This document shows, piece by piece, positions 1 through 8,238 of a stretch of DNA of 61,476 bases. Source of the stretch: Bacteroidota bacterium (GTDB taxonomy: Bacteria > Bacteroidota > Bacteroidia > Bacteroidales > JAAAOM01); the NCBI GenBank assembly GCA_009908855.1, contig JAAAOM010000054.1:1-61476 (forward strand), read 5' to 3'. Below the pieces are notes generated by a model. The model saw only the letters and a program-made list of their open reading frames with translations. It was not told the origin of the DNA and did not search any database. Within the stretch, counting starts at the first letter, position 1. Each line of letters opens with the position of its first letter. The position numbers and the translations under genes were made by a program.

Positions 1-232
1 GATCAATTCTTCGGGCATTCCATTTTTTCACCCGGGTTACGAGCCTGCGCCACGGACTGATTCTCAATTTATCAACCGAATAATCTCTTGCTCGGCGTTT
101 TTTTATTTTTTTTGAATCACTGTCATATTCTTCAACTTCAGGTGTTTGCGCCATGATGCGTGATGCTGTTCCGGTTTGTACCCCTGAAATTAAGACCATT
201 ATGACCATTATTTTTAGTATATACTTTCGCAT
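1..232 (-). CDS. Secreted protein of unknown function, 5' end only (partial)
   Basis: An open frame runs from an ATG at 232 down to the left edge of the window; 77 codons are visible. The N-terminus is lysine/arginine followed by a hydrophobic stretch (residues about 4-18) and then an Ala-Gln site (IMAQ, about residues 26-29), which looks like a cleavable signal peptide. The following part is very basic and polar (KKIKKRRAR). I do not recognise the family and the rest of the gene is outside the window. It is divergent from the histidine kinase at 385, with about 150 bp between the two starts. Confidence 0.55.
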   Translation of the reverse strand, partial: MRKYILKIMVIMVLISGVQTGTASRIMAQTPEVEEYDSDSKKIKKRRARDYSVDKLRISPWRRLVTRVKKWNARRID

Positions 233-384
233 TAATACTCCTTACACCCATGCAATTTAAATGATTTACACAGGTAATACGCAAAATTTAACGATCAGTT
301 CAGGATATTAATAAAAAAACCGAACCATACCCAGAATATATTGTATTATTTTAGCGCATTGCCGATACATCACACTCGGATGGT

Positions 385-2826
385 ATGCGCATGAAAAAAA
401 GTTATGTATTTGAAATAAAAATTGCAGTCCTTTTGATGATTGTGGTGGGTACAGTATCCATAACGGGCTGGTTGGCCTATCAGCGATTATCAGCCATAGC
501 AGAAACGCTCAACGAGGAAGCAAGACCAAACGACAAACTGCTTATAATTACGGATATATCGTCCCGAATGGCCGATGCTGAAAGCAGTATATCTACTTAT
601 ACATTAACATCCGACCGGGCTGATCTTTCCCCTTATCACGAAACACTGTCGATTATTGACGAAAAAATACAGGAGCTATATGCGCTTACGAAAAATAACG
701 ATGACCAGACTGCTCAGATAGATTCTATAAACCAACTCATAAAACAGAAATTATGGATTTGGGATGAGATGTTAACACTGAAAGAAGATAACCGCGTTGA
801 GAAAGCATTGAACGAACTGTCGGAAAAGCTGGTAACCAAGGTTGATACACAAATAACAGAAACACGTAAAGGTTTTTTTCAACGTATTTTCAGTTCCCAA
901 AAAACTGTGGTCGATACAGTTATACACGAAATTAAAGCTGCCGATGTTCAATCGGAAGTAGATACCCTTGAACAAAAAGAAAACATCCATCTGGCCAGAC
1001 GAAAATCCAAAGAACTACAGTTAATCAGGCAAAACAGAAGGATCACCAAAGAAATGAATGAATTCATTGCCAGGTTTGAAACAGCCGAACGACTGAGAAT
1101 AGCCGAAAAAACGGCCAAAGCCGATGCCCTGGCTGCCGAAACCAATCGATATATTACTTTTTTCAGTATCACCACAGCCCTTTTATTGTTGTTGGTATTT
1201 TTGATTATCATTAATTATGTCCGAAAATCGAATGCTTATCAAAGAGCGCTGCAAAAAGCCAGGAAAGAAGCCGAAGACCTGTCGGCTGCCAAAGAACGAT
1301 TTGTGGCCAACATGAGCCATGAGATTAGAACACCCATGAATGCCATTATTGGATTTACCAAACAATTGATCAGGCAAAACAAGGATCATCAAATGGAAGA
1401 GCCGTTGCAGATGATTGACCATGCCGGTGAGCACTTATTACAAATGATCAATGATATACTGGATACATCCAAACTAAACACAGGGAATTTAAATATTGAA
1501 AAAATAGATTATGATCCTGCCGAACTCATGGATAGCATCCATAAATTATTCGAACCGCTTACCCGCGATAAATTAATGGATTTTACGCATGATTGTGCCG
1601 GAGATATGCCAAAAGCCTTAATGGGCGATCCTTTCAGATTAAAACAAATTGTCATGAACCTGGTGAGCAACGCCATTAAATTTACAACTGAAGGATATGT
1701 ACACCTGTCGGCATGGACAGGACCCATGGACAATACCACAGTAGCCCTTAAAATAATGATAGTTGATACCGGGATTGGAATTCCGAAGGACAAACAACAC
1801 GACATTTTTTCTGATTTTACTCAGGCTGCGCAGAATACAACCCGTCTATATGGTGGAACCGGCTTAGGACTTTCCATAGTTAAAAAGCTGGTGGAATTGC
1901 AAAATGGACAAATTGAACTAAGCAGCCATTTGAATGAAGGCACCGAGTTTATTGTAACCATCCCCCAGGCAATTGGCGACACAAGAAAACTTGAAAAAAC
2001 AGTCAAAGAAACCATTCCGGATACCCATCCACTGAAAAACACCACTATTCTGTTAGCCGATGATGAAGAATACAACCGACGACTGATTACATTCATATTA
2101 AAAAACCGGGATGTGCCCTATAAAGAAGTGTCAAATGGTGAAGAAGCACTATATGAGATTCGGCAAAACCATTACGATATTGTTTTAATGGATGTACGCA
2201 TGCCGATAATGGATGGGCTTACCGCCACCAAAAACATCCGGGAACTAAAACATAATAGTAAGGCTCATATCCCTGTTATTGCCATCACGGCAGGTAACTC
2301 GCAAAAGGAAATTGAAGAATGCAGGAATGCAGGCATGAATTCTTTTATAACCAAACCCTTTACCGAGGAAAATCTTTTTCGATCCATCCTGCAATTATTG
2401 CCGCCGCAAAAAATACCAACTAAGGTAATTAACGAACAAAAGCCTGACCAGACAGAAACCGATAATCAAAAAAGTGAACCAACCCATATCAGCCTTCAAG
2501 AACTAAATCGCATGGCAGGTGGCGATGAAAAGTTCGTGCACGAAATGCTTCAGATGTTTGTATCCAATAGTCAACGTGTAATTATTGAAATAGAAAAAAA
2601 CCTGGCATCGGGTAACATGCAAGATATTGGTGAAGAAGCACATAAAATGGCATCTCCCTGCCGTCATTTGGGACTCACACAACTTGTGTCGCAAATTAAA
2701 CAATTGGAAAAGGAGGCGTTTGAAAACCAGGACAAAGAGGCAATATCTAAGTTGTTTACTACGGTAAAAACCGGACTGATGCAAACATGCCGGCATATTG
2801 AACAGGATATTCTGTCTTCCCGGTAA
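385..2826 (+). CDS. Hybrid sensor histidine kinase with receiver and HPt domains
   Basis: Inner-membrane sensor kinase of 813 aa. TM1 lies at about residues 10-31, a periplasmic helical region follows, and TM2 is at about 255-278. A short coiled coil leads into the HisKA domain (NMSHEIRTPMN, phospho-His at about residue 312), an HATPase_c domain (N box near NLVSNAIKF; G boxes DTGIGIP and GGTGLGLSI), a receiver domain (MDVRMPIMDG, Asp at about 603) and a C-terminal HPt domain (EAHKMASPCRHLG, His at about 753). This is a complete internal phosphorelay of the BarA/ArcB architecture. The ligand is not deducible. An alternative start lies two codons downstream (391). The sigma-54 response regulator 113 bp downstream is the obvious candidate partner. 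Confidence 0.9.
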   Translation: MRMKKSYVFEIKIAVLLMIVVGTVSITGWLAYQRLSAIAETLNEEARPNDKLLIITDISSRMADAESSISTYTLTSDRADLSPYHETLSIIDEKIQELYALTKNNDDQTAQIDSINQLIKQKLWIWDEMLTLKEDNRVEKALNELSEKLVTKVDTQITETRKGFFQRIFSSQKTVVDTVIHEIKAADVQSEVDTLEQKENIHLARRKSKELQLIRQNRRITKEMNEFIARFETAERLRIAEKTAKADALAAETNRYITFFSITTALLLLLVFLIIINYVRKSNAYQRALQKARKEAEDLSAAKERFVANMSHEIRTPMNAIIGFTKQLIRQNKDHQMEEPLQMIDHAGEHLLQMINDILDTSKLNTGNLNIEKIDYDPAELMDSIHKLFEPLTRDKLMDFTHDCAGDMPKALMGDPFRLKQIVMNLVSNAIKFTTEGYVHLSAWTGPMDNTTVALKIMIVDTGIGIPKDKQHDIFSDFTQAAQNTTRLYGGTGLGLSIVKKLVELQNGQIELSSHLNEGTEFIVTIPQAIGDTRKLEKTVKETIPDTHPLKNTTILLADDEEYNRRLITFILKNRDVPYKEVSNGEEALYEIRQNHYDIVLMDVRMPIMDGLTATKNIRELKHNSKAHIPVIAITAGNSQKEIEECRNAGMNSFITKPFTEENLFRSILQLLPPQKIPTKVINEQKPDQTETDNQKSEPTHISLQELNRMAGGDEKFVHEMLQMFVSNSQRVIIEIEKNLASGNMQDIGEEAHKMASPCRHLGLTQLVSQIKQLEKEAFENQDKEAISKLFTTVKTGLMQTCRHIEQDILSSR

Positions 2827-2939
2827 ATTACAATGAGATTCCTTTTTCCTTTTTAGTTTCTTAGTATTAATCGTATTTTCGTATTGTATTTCCGGAAAGG
2901 TACTTTTTTTAAAGATCATCAATAAATAACCATATTAAC

Positions 2940-4325
2940 TTGGCAACGAATAAAGGCAAACCCTATAAAATTTTTGTAGTAGAGGATAACGAGTGGTACA
3001 ACAAACTGTTGGTTCATAATCTTTCGTTAAACCCTGATTATGAAGTATCTAACTATTATAATGGCAAAGAATGTATTGAAAATTTGCATCAAAAGCCAGA
3101 CCTCATCACGCTCGATTATCGCCTGCCCGACATGAACGGCATTGAAATTCTCAAACACATCAAAGCTGAGGATGAAACCATTGATGTAATCCTGATATCC
3201 GAGCAGGAAGACATAGAAGTGGTGGTTGATTTATTAAAACTGGGAGCGCGGGATTATATTGTCAAATCAAATGATATCAAGGAACGTCTGTTGAGTACGG
3301 TGCATAATATTCGCGAAAATGCCACGCTGAAGCAGGAAATTAGCACCCTGCGTAAAGAAGTGCAGGAAAAATATGATTTTGAAAAAAGCATTATTGGCAA
3401 CAGTACAGCTATTAAACATACTTACGCGCTTATTGAAAAAGCCATTAAAACCAATATCACAGTGACTATTTATGGCGAAACCGGAACCGGAAAAGAACTG
3501 GTTGCCAAGGCCATACATTATAATTCGCGCTACAGAAATAAACCGTTTGTTGCGGTGAATGTAGCAGCATTACCTGCGGAACTTATTGAAAGTGAATTAT
3601 TTGGTCACGAAAAAGGTGCTTTTACAGGTGCATCCTTCCGTCGCATCGGTAAATTTGAAGAAGCACATAAAGGCACGCTATTTCTGGATGAAATTGCGGA
3701 AATGGATATAGCCTTCCAGGCCAAACTGTTACGGGCTTTGCAGGAAAAAGAAATAGTCCGTATCGGAAGCAACCAACCTGTTCAGACGGATTGTCGCATT
3801 GTAGTAGCCACCAATAAAAACCTGCTGGAAGAGGTGAAGAAAGGAAACTTCAGGCAGGATCTTTTTTACCGGCTATTCGGACTACCCATTGAATTGCCGC
3901 CTTTGCGTGATCGTGAAAAAGATGTTCTCATTTTGGCAAAACATTTCGTCGACACATTTTGCAAGGATAATAAACTGGAAATCAAAAAAATATCCAAAGA
4001 CGCACAAAAAAAACTCATGAACTATCCATTTCCGGGTAATATCAGGGAGTTACGATCGATCATGGAGTTGGCCACCACCATGACAAACAACGGTGATATT
4101 ACAGCTGATGATATTCTTCTACCGGGCTCTGACAGTGTATCGGATATTTTATCCGAGGAACTTACCTTGCGCGAATACAACCATAAAATAATTGATGCCT
4201 ACCTAAAAAGATACGACAGCAATGTAAAACTGGTAGCCGAAAAACTGGATGTCGGTATGTCAACCATTTACAGGATGTTAAAGGAAGAAGAGCAGACTTC
4301 CGCTTCAAAAAATTCAGGTGATTAA
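2940..4325 (+). CDS. Sigma-54-dependent response regulator, NtrC/AtoC type
   Basis: A 461-aa NtrC-family regulator. It has an N-terminal receiver domain (acceptor Asp at about residue 59 in LDYRLPDMNG), an AAA+ sigma-54 activation domain with Walker A GETGTGKE (about 178-185), the sigma-54 contact loop GAFTGA (about 226-231) and an arginine-finger region, and a C-terminal Fis-type helix-turn-helix (KLVAEKLDVGMSTIYRML). The start is a TTG; no better ATG lies upstream in frame. It follows the hybrid kinase by 113 bp on the same strand and is probably its output. The last 212 bp, including the helix-turn-helix, are repeated at 5412-5623, so this 3' end may have been rebuilt by an insertion. Confidence 0.9.
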   Translation: MATNKGKPYKIFVVEDNEWYNKLLVHNLSLNPDYEVSNYYNGKECIENLHQKPDLITLDYRLPDMNGIEILKHIKAEDETIDVILISEQEDIEVVVDLLKLGARDYIVKSNDIKERLLSTVHNIRENATLKQEISTLRKEVQEKYDFEKSIIGNSTAIKHTYALIEKAIKTNITVTIYGETGTGKELVAKAIHYNSRYRNKPFVAVNVAALPAELIESELFGHEKGAFTGASFRRIGKFEEAHKGTLFLDEIAEMDIAFQAKLLRALQEKEIVRIGSNQPVQTDCRIVVATNKNLLEEVKKGNFRQDLFYRLFGLPIELPPLRDREKDVLILAKHFVDTFCKDNKLEIKKISKDAQKKLMNYPFPGNIRELRSIMELATTMTNNGDITADDILLPGSDSVSDILSEELTLREYNHKIIDAYLKRYDSNVKLVAEKLDVGMSTIYRMLKEEEQTSASKNSGD

Positions 4326-4333
4326 ATTTTATG
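4122..4333 (+). repeat. Upstream copy of a 212-bp direct repeat (3' end of the sigma-54 regulator)
   Basis: This stretch covers the last 68 codons of the response regulator, its stop codon and 8 bp beyond. It is matched without gaps at 5412-5623, with six substitutions by my count (about 97% identity). Three of the six are synonymous and three change residues (L to S, R to K, L to P). The two copies bracket a small ORF and a nucleotidyltransferase gene. Confidence 0.95.
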
Positions 4334-4699
4334 ATTATCGGATTTTCTGAAATAAATCAAATGTCAACTGCGATTATGGGTACAACTTATTAATTCATTT
4401 AAAAGTTGTATAAATTCAATATTGGAACTGTTTATAGTTTTCACCTGAGTTAAATGGTTGATTTGTACATAATTTTTTTTTACCGGAATGAATCCCAAAA
4501 ACCCTACAGTGATTTATAATTTAGCGGATAGCAGTTAAATAGTTCGCCTCGATGCGAACATTGGCTTTCATAAGAAAAGTCACTCGAAAATTAATATTTT
4601 ACCGAAAAACGGTCTAATTTTGATAACAAAGAAATGATATGGCAGCATTGTATTTAGTTGGTATATAATGTTTTTTAAATACTAATTTGTAATTACTAT
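4334..4699. other. 366-bp AT-rich spacer without a recognisable gene
   Basis: This is the stretch between the end of the upstream repeat copy and the small ORF at 4700. I see no open frame with coding character, no clear terminator and no RNA gene. It belongs to the segment bracketed by the direct repeats and may include the promoter of the small ORF and nucleotidyltransferase. Confidence 0.5.
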
Positions 4700-4870
4700 A
4701 TGAAAAACGATCCGGACATAGATATCGGTTATTTAATTGATTCGTTGAAATTAACCCCGGAGGAAAGATTTATTCGGTGCGTGGAGTTTATGGAATTCAG
4801 CGACAAATATAACCAGCATATTAAAATAGTACTTGAGAACGATCATCCCGATATATATGAACTGAAATGA
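4700..4870 (+). CDS. 56-aa small protein coupled to a nucleotidyltransferase
   Basis: ATG at 4700, stop TGA at 4868-4870. The stop overlaps the ATG of the next gene (4867) in the ATGA arrangement, a strong sign that the two are translationally coupled. The protein is acidic and contains LTPEERFIRCVEFMEF, which reads like the amphipathic helix of small proteins that often precede DUF6036-type nucleotidyltransferases. The family has no known function that I can name. Together the two genes have the size and order of a two-component module, possibly toxin-antitoxin, but this is inference from arrangement only. Confidence 0.7.
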   Translation: MKNDPDIDIGYLIDSLKLTPEERFIRCVEFMEFSDKYNQHIKIVLENDHPDIYELK

Positions 4871-5379
4871 ATTACTTCCAGCAATTCAAAAGTATTATTA
4901 ACGCCTTAAATAAGGCTGATGTTGATTATATGATTATTGGCGGATTTGCTGTTAATGTTCATGGCTATGCACGGAATACCGGCGACCTTGATATATGGGT
5001 AGATAATTCAAAGGAGAATATGCAAAAGCTTTATAATAGTTTTGTTCACCTTGGCTTTAATAAAAAAAAATCCGAGGCTGCAGTAAATTTTTTAAGCAAA
5101 AACCATATGATAAAAATACCACTTGATAATACCAAGGTTGAGTTTATGGATTCCTTTATTGCCAATAATGATTTTCAGGAAAGCTATAAAAACCATTTAA
5201 TAATAAATCCGGAAGGCATGCCATTAAAGGTAATTGGTTTTGATGACTTGTTGACTATTAAGCAAAAGTCTGCCCGGATGAAAGATTTACTTGATGTTAA
5301 ACAATTAAAGGAGATAAAAAGATTAAAGGAATCCGACTTATCCATAAGTGATAAAACTAAAAAGAAGAATAAAAATTAA
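4867..5379 (+). CDS. Nucleotidyltransferase-fold protein (DUF6036/AbiEii-like)
   Basis: A 170-aa protein with the core of the nucleotidyltransferase superfamily: IIGGFAVNVHG (the GG motif, about residues 22-32), then DLDIW (the two metal-binding aspartates, about residues 42-44) and a later acidic strand (KVEFMDSF). The C-terminal part is helical and lysine-rich (LLDVKQLKEIKRL). The family resembles DUF6036 and the AbiEii/MenA toxin-like enzymes, in which some members transfer nucleotides to tRNA or proteins; the substrate here is unknown. It overlaps the 56-aa ORF by 4 nt. The pair lies exactly between two copies of the regulator 3' end, which suggests it arrived as an inserted cassette. Confidence 0.8.
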   Translation: MNYFQQFKSIINALNKADVDYMIIGGFAVNVHGYARNTGDLDIWVDNSKENMQKLYNSFVHLGFNKKKSEAAVNFLSKNHMIKIPLDNTKVEFMDSFIANNDFQESYKNHLIINPEGMPLKVIGFDDLLTIKQKSARMKDLLDVKQLKEIKRLKESDLSISDKTKKKNKN

Positions 5380-5390
5380 GGCTTTAACTT

Positions 5391-5615
5391 ATGAATGTGC
5401 CTTTACGATTTCCGGGCTCTGACAGTGTATCGGATATTTTATCGGAGGAACTTACCTCGCGCGAATACAACCATAAAATCATTGATGCCTACCTGAAAAA
5501 ATACGACAGCAATGTAAAACTGGTAGCCGAAAAACCGGATGTCGGTATGTCAACCATTTACAGGATGTTAAAGGAAGAAGAGCAGACTTCCGCTTCAAAA
5601 AATTCAGGTGATTAA
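5391..5615 (+). pseudogene. Remnant of the sigma-54 regulator C-terminus (helix-turn-helix only)
   Basis: A 74-codon frame that from about codon 7 repeats the final residues of the response regulator at 2940-4325. Receiver and AAA+ domains are absent. The helix-turn-helix carries a leucine-to-proline change (VAEKPDVG against VAEKLDVG), which would probably break the first helix. I read it as the displaced original 3' end of the regulator, or a partial duplicate, and not as a functional gene. The first six residues come from unrelated sequence. Confidence 0.8.
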
Positions 5616-5623
5616 ATTTTATG
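5412..5623 (+). repeat. Downstream copy of the 212-bp direct repeat
   Basis: Partner of 4122-4333, gapless, with six substitutions. Similarity stops abruptly on both sides: at 5412 on the left, and after the shared TTTTATG at 5623 on the right. Confidence 0.95.
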
Positions 5624-5632
5624 CTACTCAAT

Positions 5633-5701
5633 TTATCATTTTGAGAATAATATTATCATTTTGACAAAATTATCAGCTTGCCCTAAAATATTATCAGCCT
5701 G
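5633..5701 (+). repeat. Four iterated TTATCA motifs
   Basis: TTATCA occurs at 5633, 5653, 5670 and 5691. The first two share TTATCATTTTGA and the last two share ATTATCAGC(T/C)TG. Spacings are 20, 17 and 21 bp, close to two helical turns. They lie just after the regulator remnant and upstream of the coiled-coil gene at 5916, where an activator-binding array would sit. The role is inferred. Confidence 0.4.
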
Positions 5702-5731
5702 ATTTGTTGTATTTTATAATATTTCACACAG

Positions 5732-5749
5732 TTTGGAACGAGTTTTGGC
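5732..5749 (+). promoter_or_regulatory. Weak sigma-54 (-24/-12)-like promoter candidate
   Basis: TTGGAACG, four bases, then TTGG resembles the sigma-54 consensus TTGGCACG-N4-TTGC. The GG at -24 and the spacing fit, but the invariant GC at -12 reads GG, so the match is imperfect. It lies about 165 bp upstream of the coiled-coil gene at 5916 and just downstream of the iterated TTATCA motifs. Confidence 0.2.
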
Positions 5750-5915
5750 ATATCACCACCATTAAATTGATTGACACTTTATTGCTTTTGCCATTTTATG
5801 AAATTGAAAATAAACACATCACAAATGCCCACATTCTCATCTGCCTGCCGGTGGATGAGAATGTTTGTTTTGTAAAACGCAATTGTACAATAGACAATAT
5901 AAGGAGGACAAAACC

Positions 5916-6803
5916 ATGAAAAAACAAAATATAATATTTAGCATTATTGCCGTTATTGCCGTTTTGGTTGCCGGTTATTTTATAACCGTCAATCTGGTGG
6001 AACAAAAAACACAGATCAGCAACCTGAAATCTGAATCGCAATCGTTGAGTGAAATTTTGCATGAGCGCGATTCTTTAATCAACGAAATGATGATCGCTTT
6101 CAATGAAATTGAAGGAGATCTGGAGTCCATTCACAAAAAGAAAAATATCATATCATTAAATGCAGAGGATGGAGAAATATCTAATAACAAAAAAACAAAA
6201 ATAACGCGTGATATACAGGCCATTAATTCGTTGTTGGAGGCAAATGAAAACAAAATAGCCGCCCTGAACCGCCAACTAAAAAATTCAGGTGTTCAAATCT
6301 CCGGTCTTGAAGAAAAAGTTCAGAACCTTCAGCATAACCTGGAACAACGAATTGCTGAAATGGACACCTTGAAAGCCGTATTACAAAAAAAAGATTTTGA
6401 AATTGCCCAATTAAATACGGTGCTGGATTCGTTGGAATACAAAGCCCGGAATCAGGAGCAAACCATATCCAACCAGCGCACACAACTGAATACAGCTTAT
6501 CTGGTTTCAGGTAGCTACGAAGAATTATCAGCGAAAGGCATATTGACAAAAGAAGGCGGCTTTTTGGGAATTGGTAAAAGAATTGATTTGCAGGAGCAGA
6601 TAGCGGATAGCTCTTTTAATAAAGTTAATATTCTTGAAACTAAACAAATACCGGTATATGCAGGGAAAGCAACGTTAATTACCGAGCATCCTGCCCAATC
6701 CTATGAATTTGTTACTGAAGATGAAGAGATTGCGTATTTGGCCATTACTAATCCGAAAGAATTCTGGAGAATTTCTAAATACGCGGTTGTAGAAACTAAA
6801 TAA
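5916..6803 (+). CDS. Membrane-anchored coiled-coil protein
   Basis: 295 aa. The ATG at 5916 is chosen because AAGGAGG sits at 5901-5907, an unusually strong Shine-Dalgarno for this window; the frame is open a little upstream. Residues about 5-27 form one hydrophobic segment (uncleaved anchor or signal), followed by a long heptad-rich coiled coil (about 30-200, with many QLK/LNR/LEEK heptads). A compact C-terminal domain follows (GGFLGIGKRIDLQEQ ... ITEHPAQSYEF). The C-terminal domain is widespread in Bacteroidota, and relatives are sometimes named Cbp1-like adhesins, but I cannot assign a function. A terminator follows at 6831. Confidence 0.8.
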   Translation: MKKQNIIFSIIAVIAVLVAGYFITVNLVEQKTQISNLKSESQSLSEILHERDSLINEMMIAFNEIEGDLESIHKKKNIISLNAEDGEISNNKKTKITRDIQAINSLLEANENKIAALNRQLKNSGVQISGLEEKVQNLQHNLEQRIAEMDTLKAVLQKKDFEIAQLNTVLDSLEYKARNQEQTISNQRTQLNTAYLVSGSYEELSAKGILTKEGGFLGIGKRIDLQEQIADSSFNKVNILETKQIPVYAGKATLITEHPAQSYEFVTEDEEIAYLAITNPKEFWRISKYAVVETK

Positions 6804-6830
6804 CCCCCCCGCTAAATACCAGCATCCCTA

Positions 6831-6869
6831 AGCCCTCCGACTTTCCCCAGTCGGGGGCTTTTCTTTTTT
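6831..6869 (+). terminator. Rho-independent terminator after the coiled-coil gene
   Basis: The stem AGCCCTCCGACT / AGTCGGGGGCT (one bulge) with loop TTCCCC is followed by TTTTCTTTTTT. It also marks the end of the convergent Rrf2 gene, whose stop lies inside the T tract. Confidence 0.8.
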
Positions 6870-7311
6870 ATACAAGTACAATGCGATTTAATACTGCATC
6901 TCCTTCTGAAATTCTGTCAGCCAAGGATTGAATGGTTTTATTATGAAGTAATTCCTTAAGTTTATCGCGAATTTCGATATATTCATTATGTAACGGACAA
7001 GGATTGTCGTCCGTGCAGTTTTTTAAACCAAAACCACATCTTGAAAAATATTTTTCTCCTTCCAGCAATTGCACTATCCTGTACAAGCTGGTGTTATTAC
7101 CCATGTCTTCAAAATAGAAACCTCCTCCCCTGCCTTTGGCTGAACTTATAATGTCGAATTTCACCAATTGCTGTAATATCTTAGCCGTAAAATGTTCAGG
7201 TGAATCAATTTCCCTTGCTACTTCCCGAAATCCGGGTCTTAACTGCTTTCTGTTCTGCAGTTGAATGTAAACCAATGCCCTGATGGCATATTCAGTCGTC
7301 TTTCCCAACAT
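6868..7311 (-). CDS. Rrf2-family iron-sulfur regulator, NsrR-like
   Basis: 147 aa from the ATG at 7311; the frame extends five codons upstream, but Rrf2 proteins begin M-L-xxTTEYAIRAL as here. It has a winged helix (residues about 10-60, including a KGRGGGF wing) and three cysteines at about 92, 99 and 105 (RCGFGLKNC ... NPC), the cluster-ligand pattern of IscR/NsrR/RsrR-type [Fe-S] sensors. It is divergent from the nitric oxide reductase gene, with about 210 bp between starts. This argues for a nitric-oxide-sensing repressor of norB; that role is inferred from position. The DNA target is not evident by eye. Confidence 0.85.
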   Translation of the reverse strand: MLGKTTEYAIRALVYIQLQNRKQLRPGFREVAREIDSPEHFTAKILQQLVKFDIISSAKGRGGGFYFEDMGNNTSLYRIVQLLEGEKYFSRCGFGLKNCTDDNPCPLHNEYIEIRDKLKELLHNKTIQSLADRISEGDAVLNRIVLV

Positions 7312-7522
7312 AATCTCAATCCGCAATTTTATAATAAAAAAGGAAATATAACAATTATTTCATTCATGTTATCAATCGTTTAGCCACTTCATACCTGAAT
7401 AGCAATTATTAATAATCGGTCTAAATTAATACTATTTTGATATTTAATGGATATATAGGTCTTTTTATATCTTATAAATATTACTTTTAAAATCCAAAAA
7501 ATAATTATACAAAAAAACAACT

Positions 7523-8206
7523 ATGAATACACGTAAACTTTGGATCGGATTTATTCTTGTATTAGTCATTTCATTTGGTATCCTCGGGTATTATGGCACT
7601 GAAATTTATCGCAAAGCGCCGCCTATACCTGAAAAATTTATTACTCCCGATGGTGAAACAGTTATGACCAAACAGGAAATTAAGGATGGGCAAAATGTAT
7701 GGCAATCGATGGGGGGACAAGAAGTAGGATCAATTTGGGGGCACGGTGCCTATACTGCACCCGATTGGACAGCAGACTGGCTGCATAGGGAAGCCCTCTA
7801 TATTCTGAGTCATTGGGCACAGCAGGATTTTGAACAATCGTATGACAACCTGAATGAAGAAAACCAGGCTGCTTTGCAGGCCCGTTTAAAAAAGGAATTA
7901 AGGACGAACACGTACAATGCAGAAAACGATCAAATAGTGATCTCCCGCCTTCGCGCCAAAGTTTTTACCGAAATTGGAAAGCACTATGAAGGATTATTCA
8001 TGGACGATCCCGCTAAAGCACACCTGCGGGAAGAATATGCCATTCCTGCCATGTCTATTAAAGATGTAGACCGCATGGATAAGATGAATGCTTTCTTTTT
8101 CTGGGCAACCTGGGCAACCGTTACTGAAAGGCCTGGTAAAGAAATTACTTATAGCAACAACTGGCCACCTGATAAACTGGTTGGTAACAACCCACCAGTT
8201 CACTAA
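7523..8206 (+). CDS. norB: Quinol-dependent nitric oxide reductase, N-terminal part (frameshifted)
   Basis: The first 227 codons of qNOR: an N-terminal transmembrane helix (about residues 6-25), then the periplasmic cytochrome-c-like domain without haem-binding cysteines (GQNVWQSMGGQEVGSIWGHG, typical of quinol-type NorB). The protein should continue as LVGN-x-PTSSLILW; instead this frame ends in NNPPVH and a stop. The next frame resumes at 8188 with QPTSSLILW. Loss of one base at about 8186-8191 explains both. Restored, the product would be 747 aa, the normal size. The product reduces 2 NO to N2O with quinol electrons at the inner membrane. Confidence 0.85.
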   Translation: MNTRKLWIGFILVLVISFGILGYYGTEIYRKAPPIPEKFITPDGETVMTKQEIKDGQNVWQSMGGQEVGSIWGHGAYTAPDWTADWLHREALYILSHWAQQDFEQSYDNLNEENQAALQARLKKELRTNTYNAENDQIVISRLRAKVFTEIGKHYEGLFMDDPAKAHLREEYAIPAMSIKDVDRMDKMNAFFFWATWATVTERPGKEITYSNNWPPDKLVGNNPPVH

Positions 8207-8238
8207 TTCTTTGGACAGGATTTAGTGTTATTATATTA

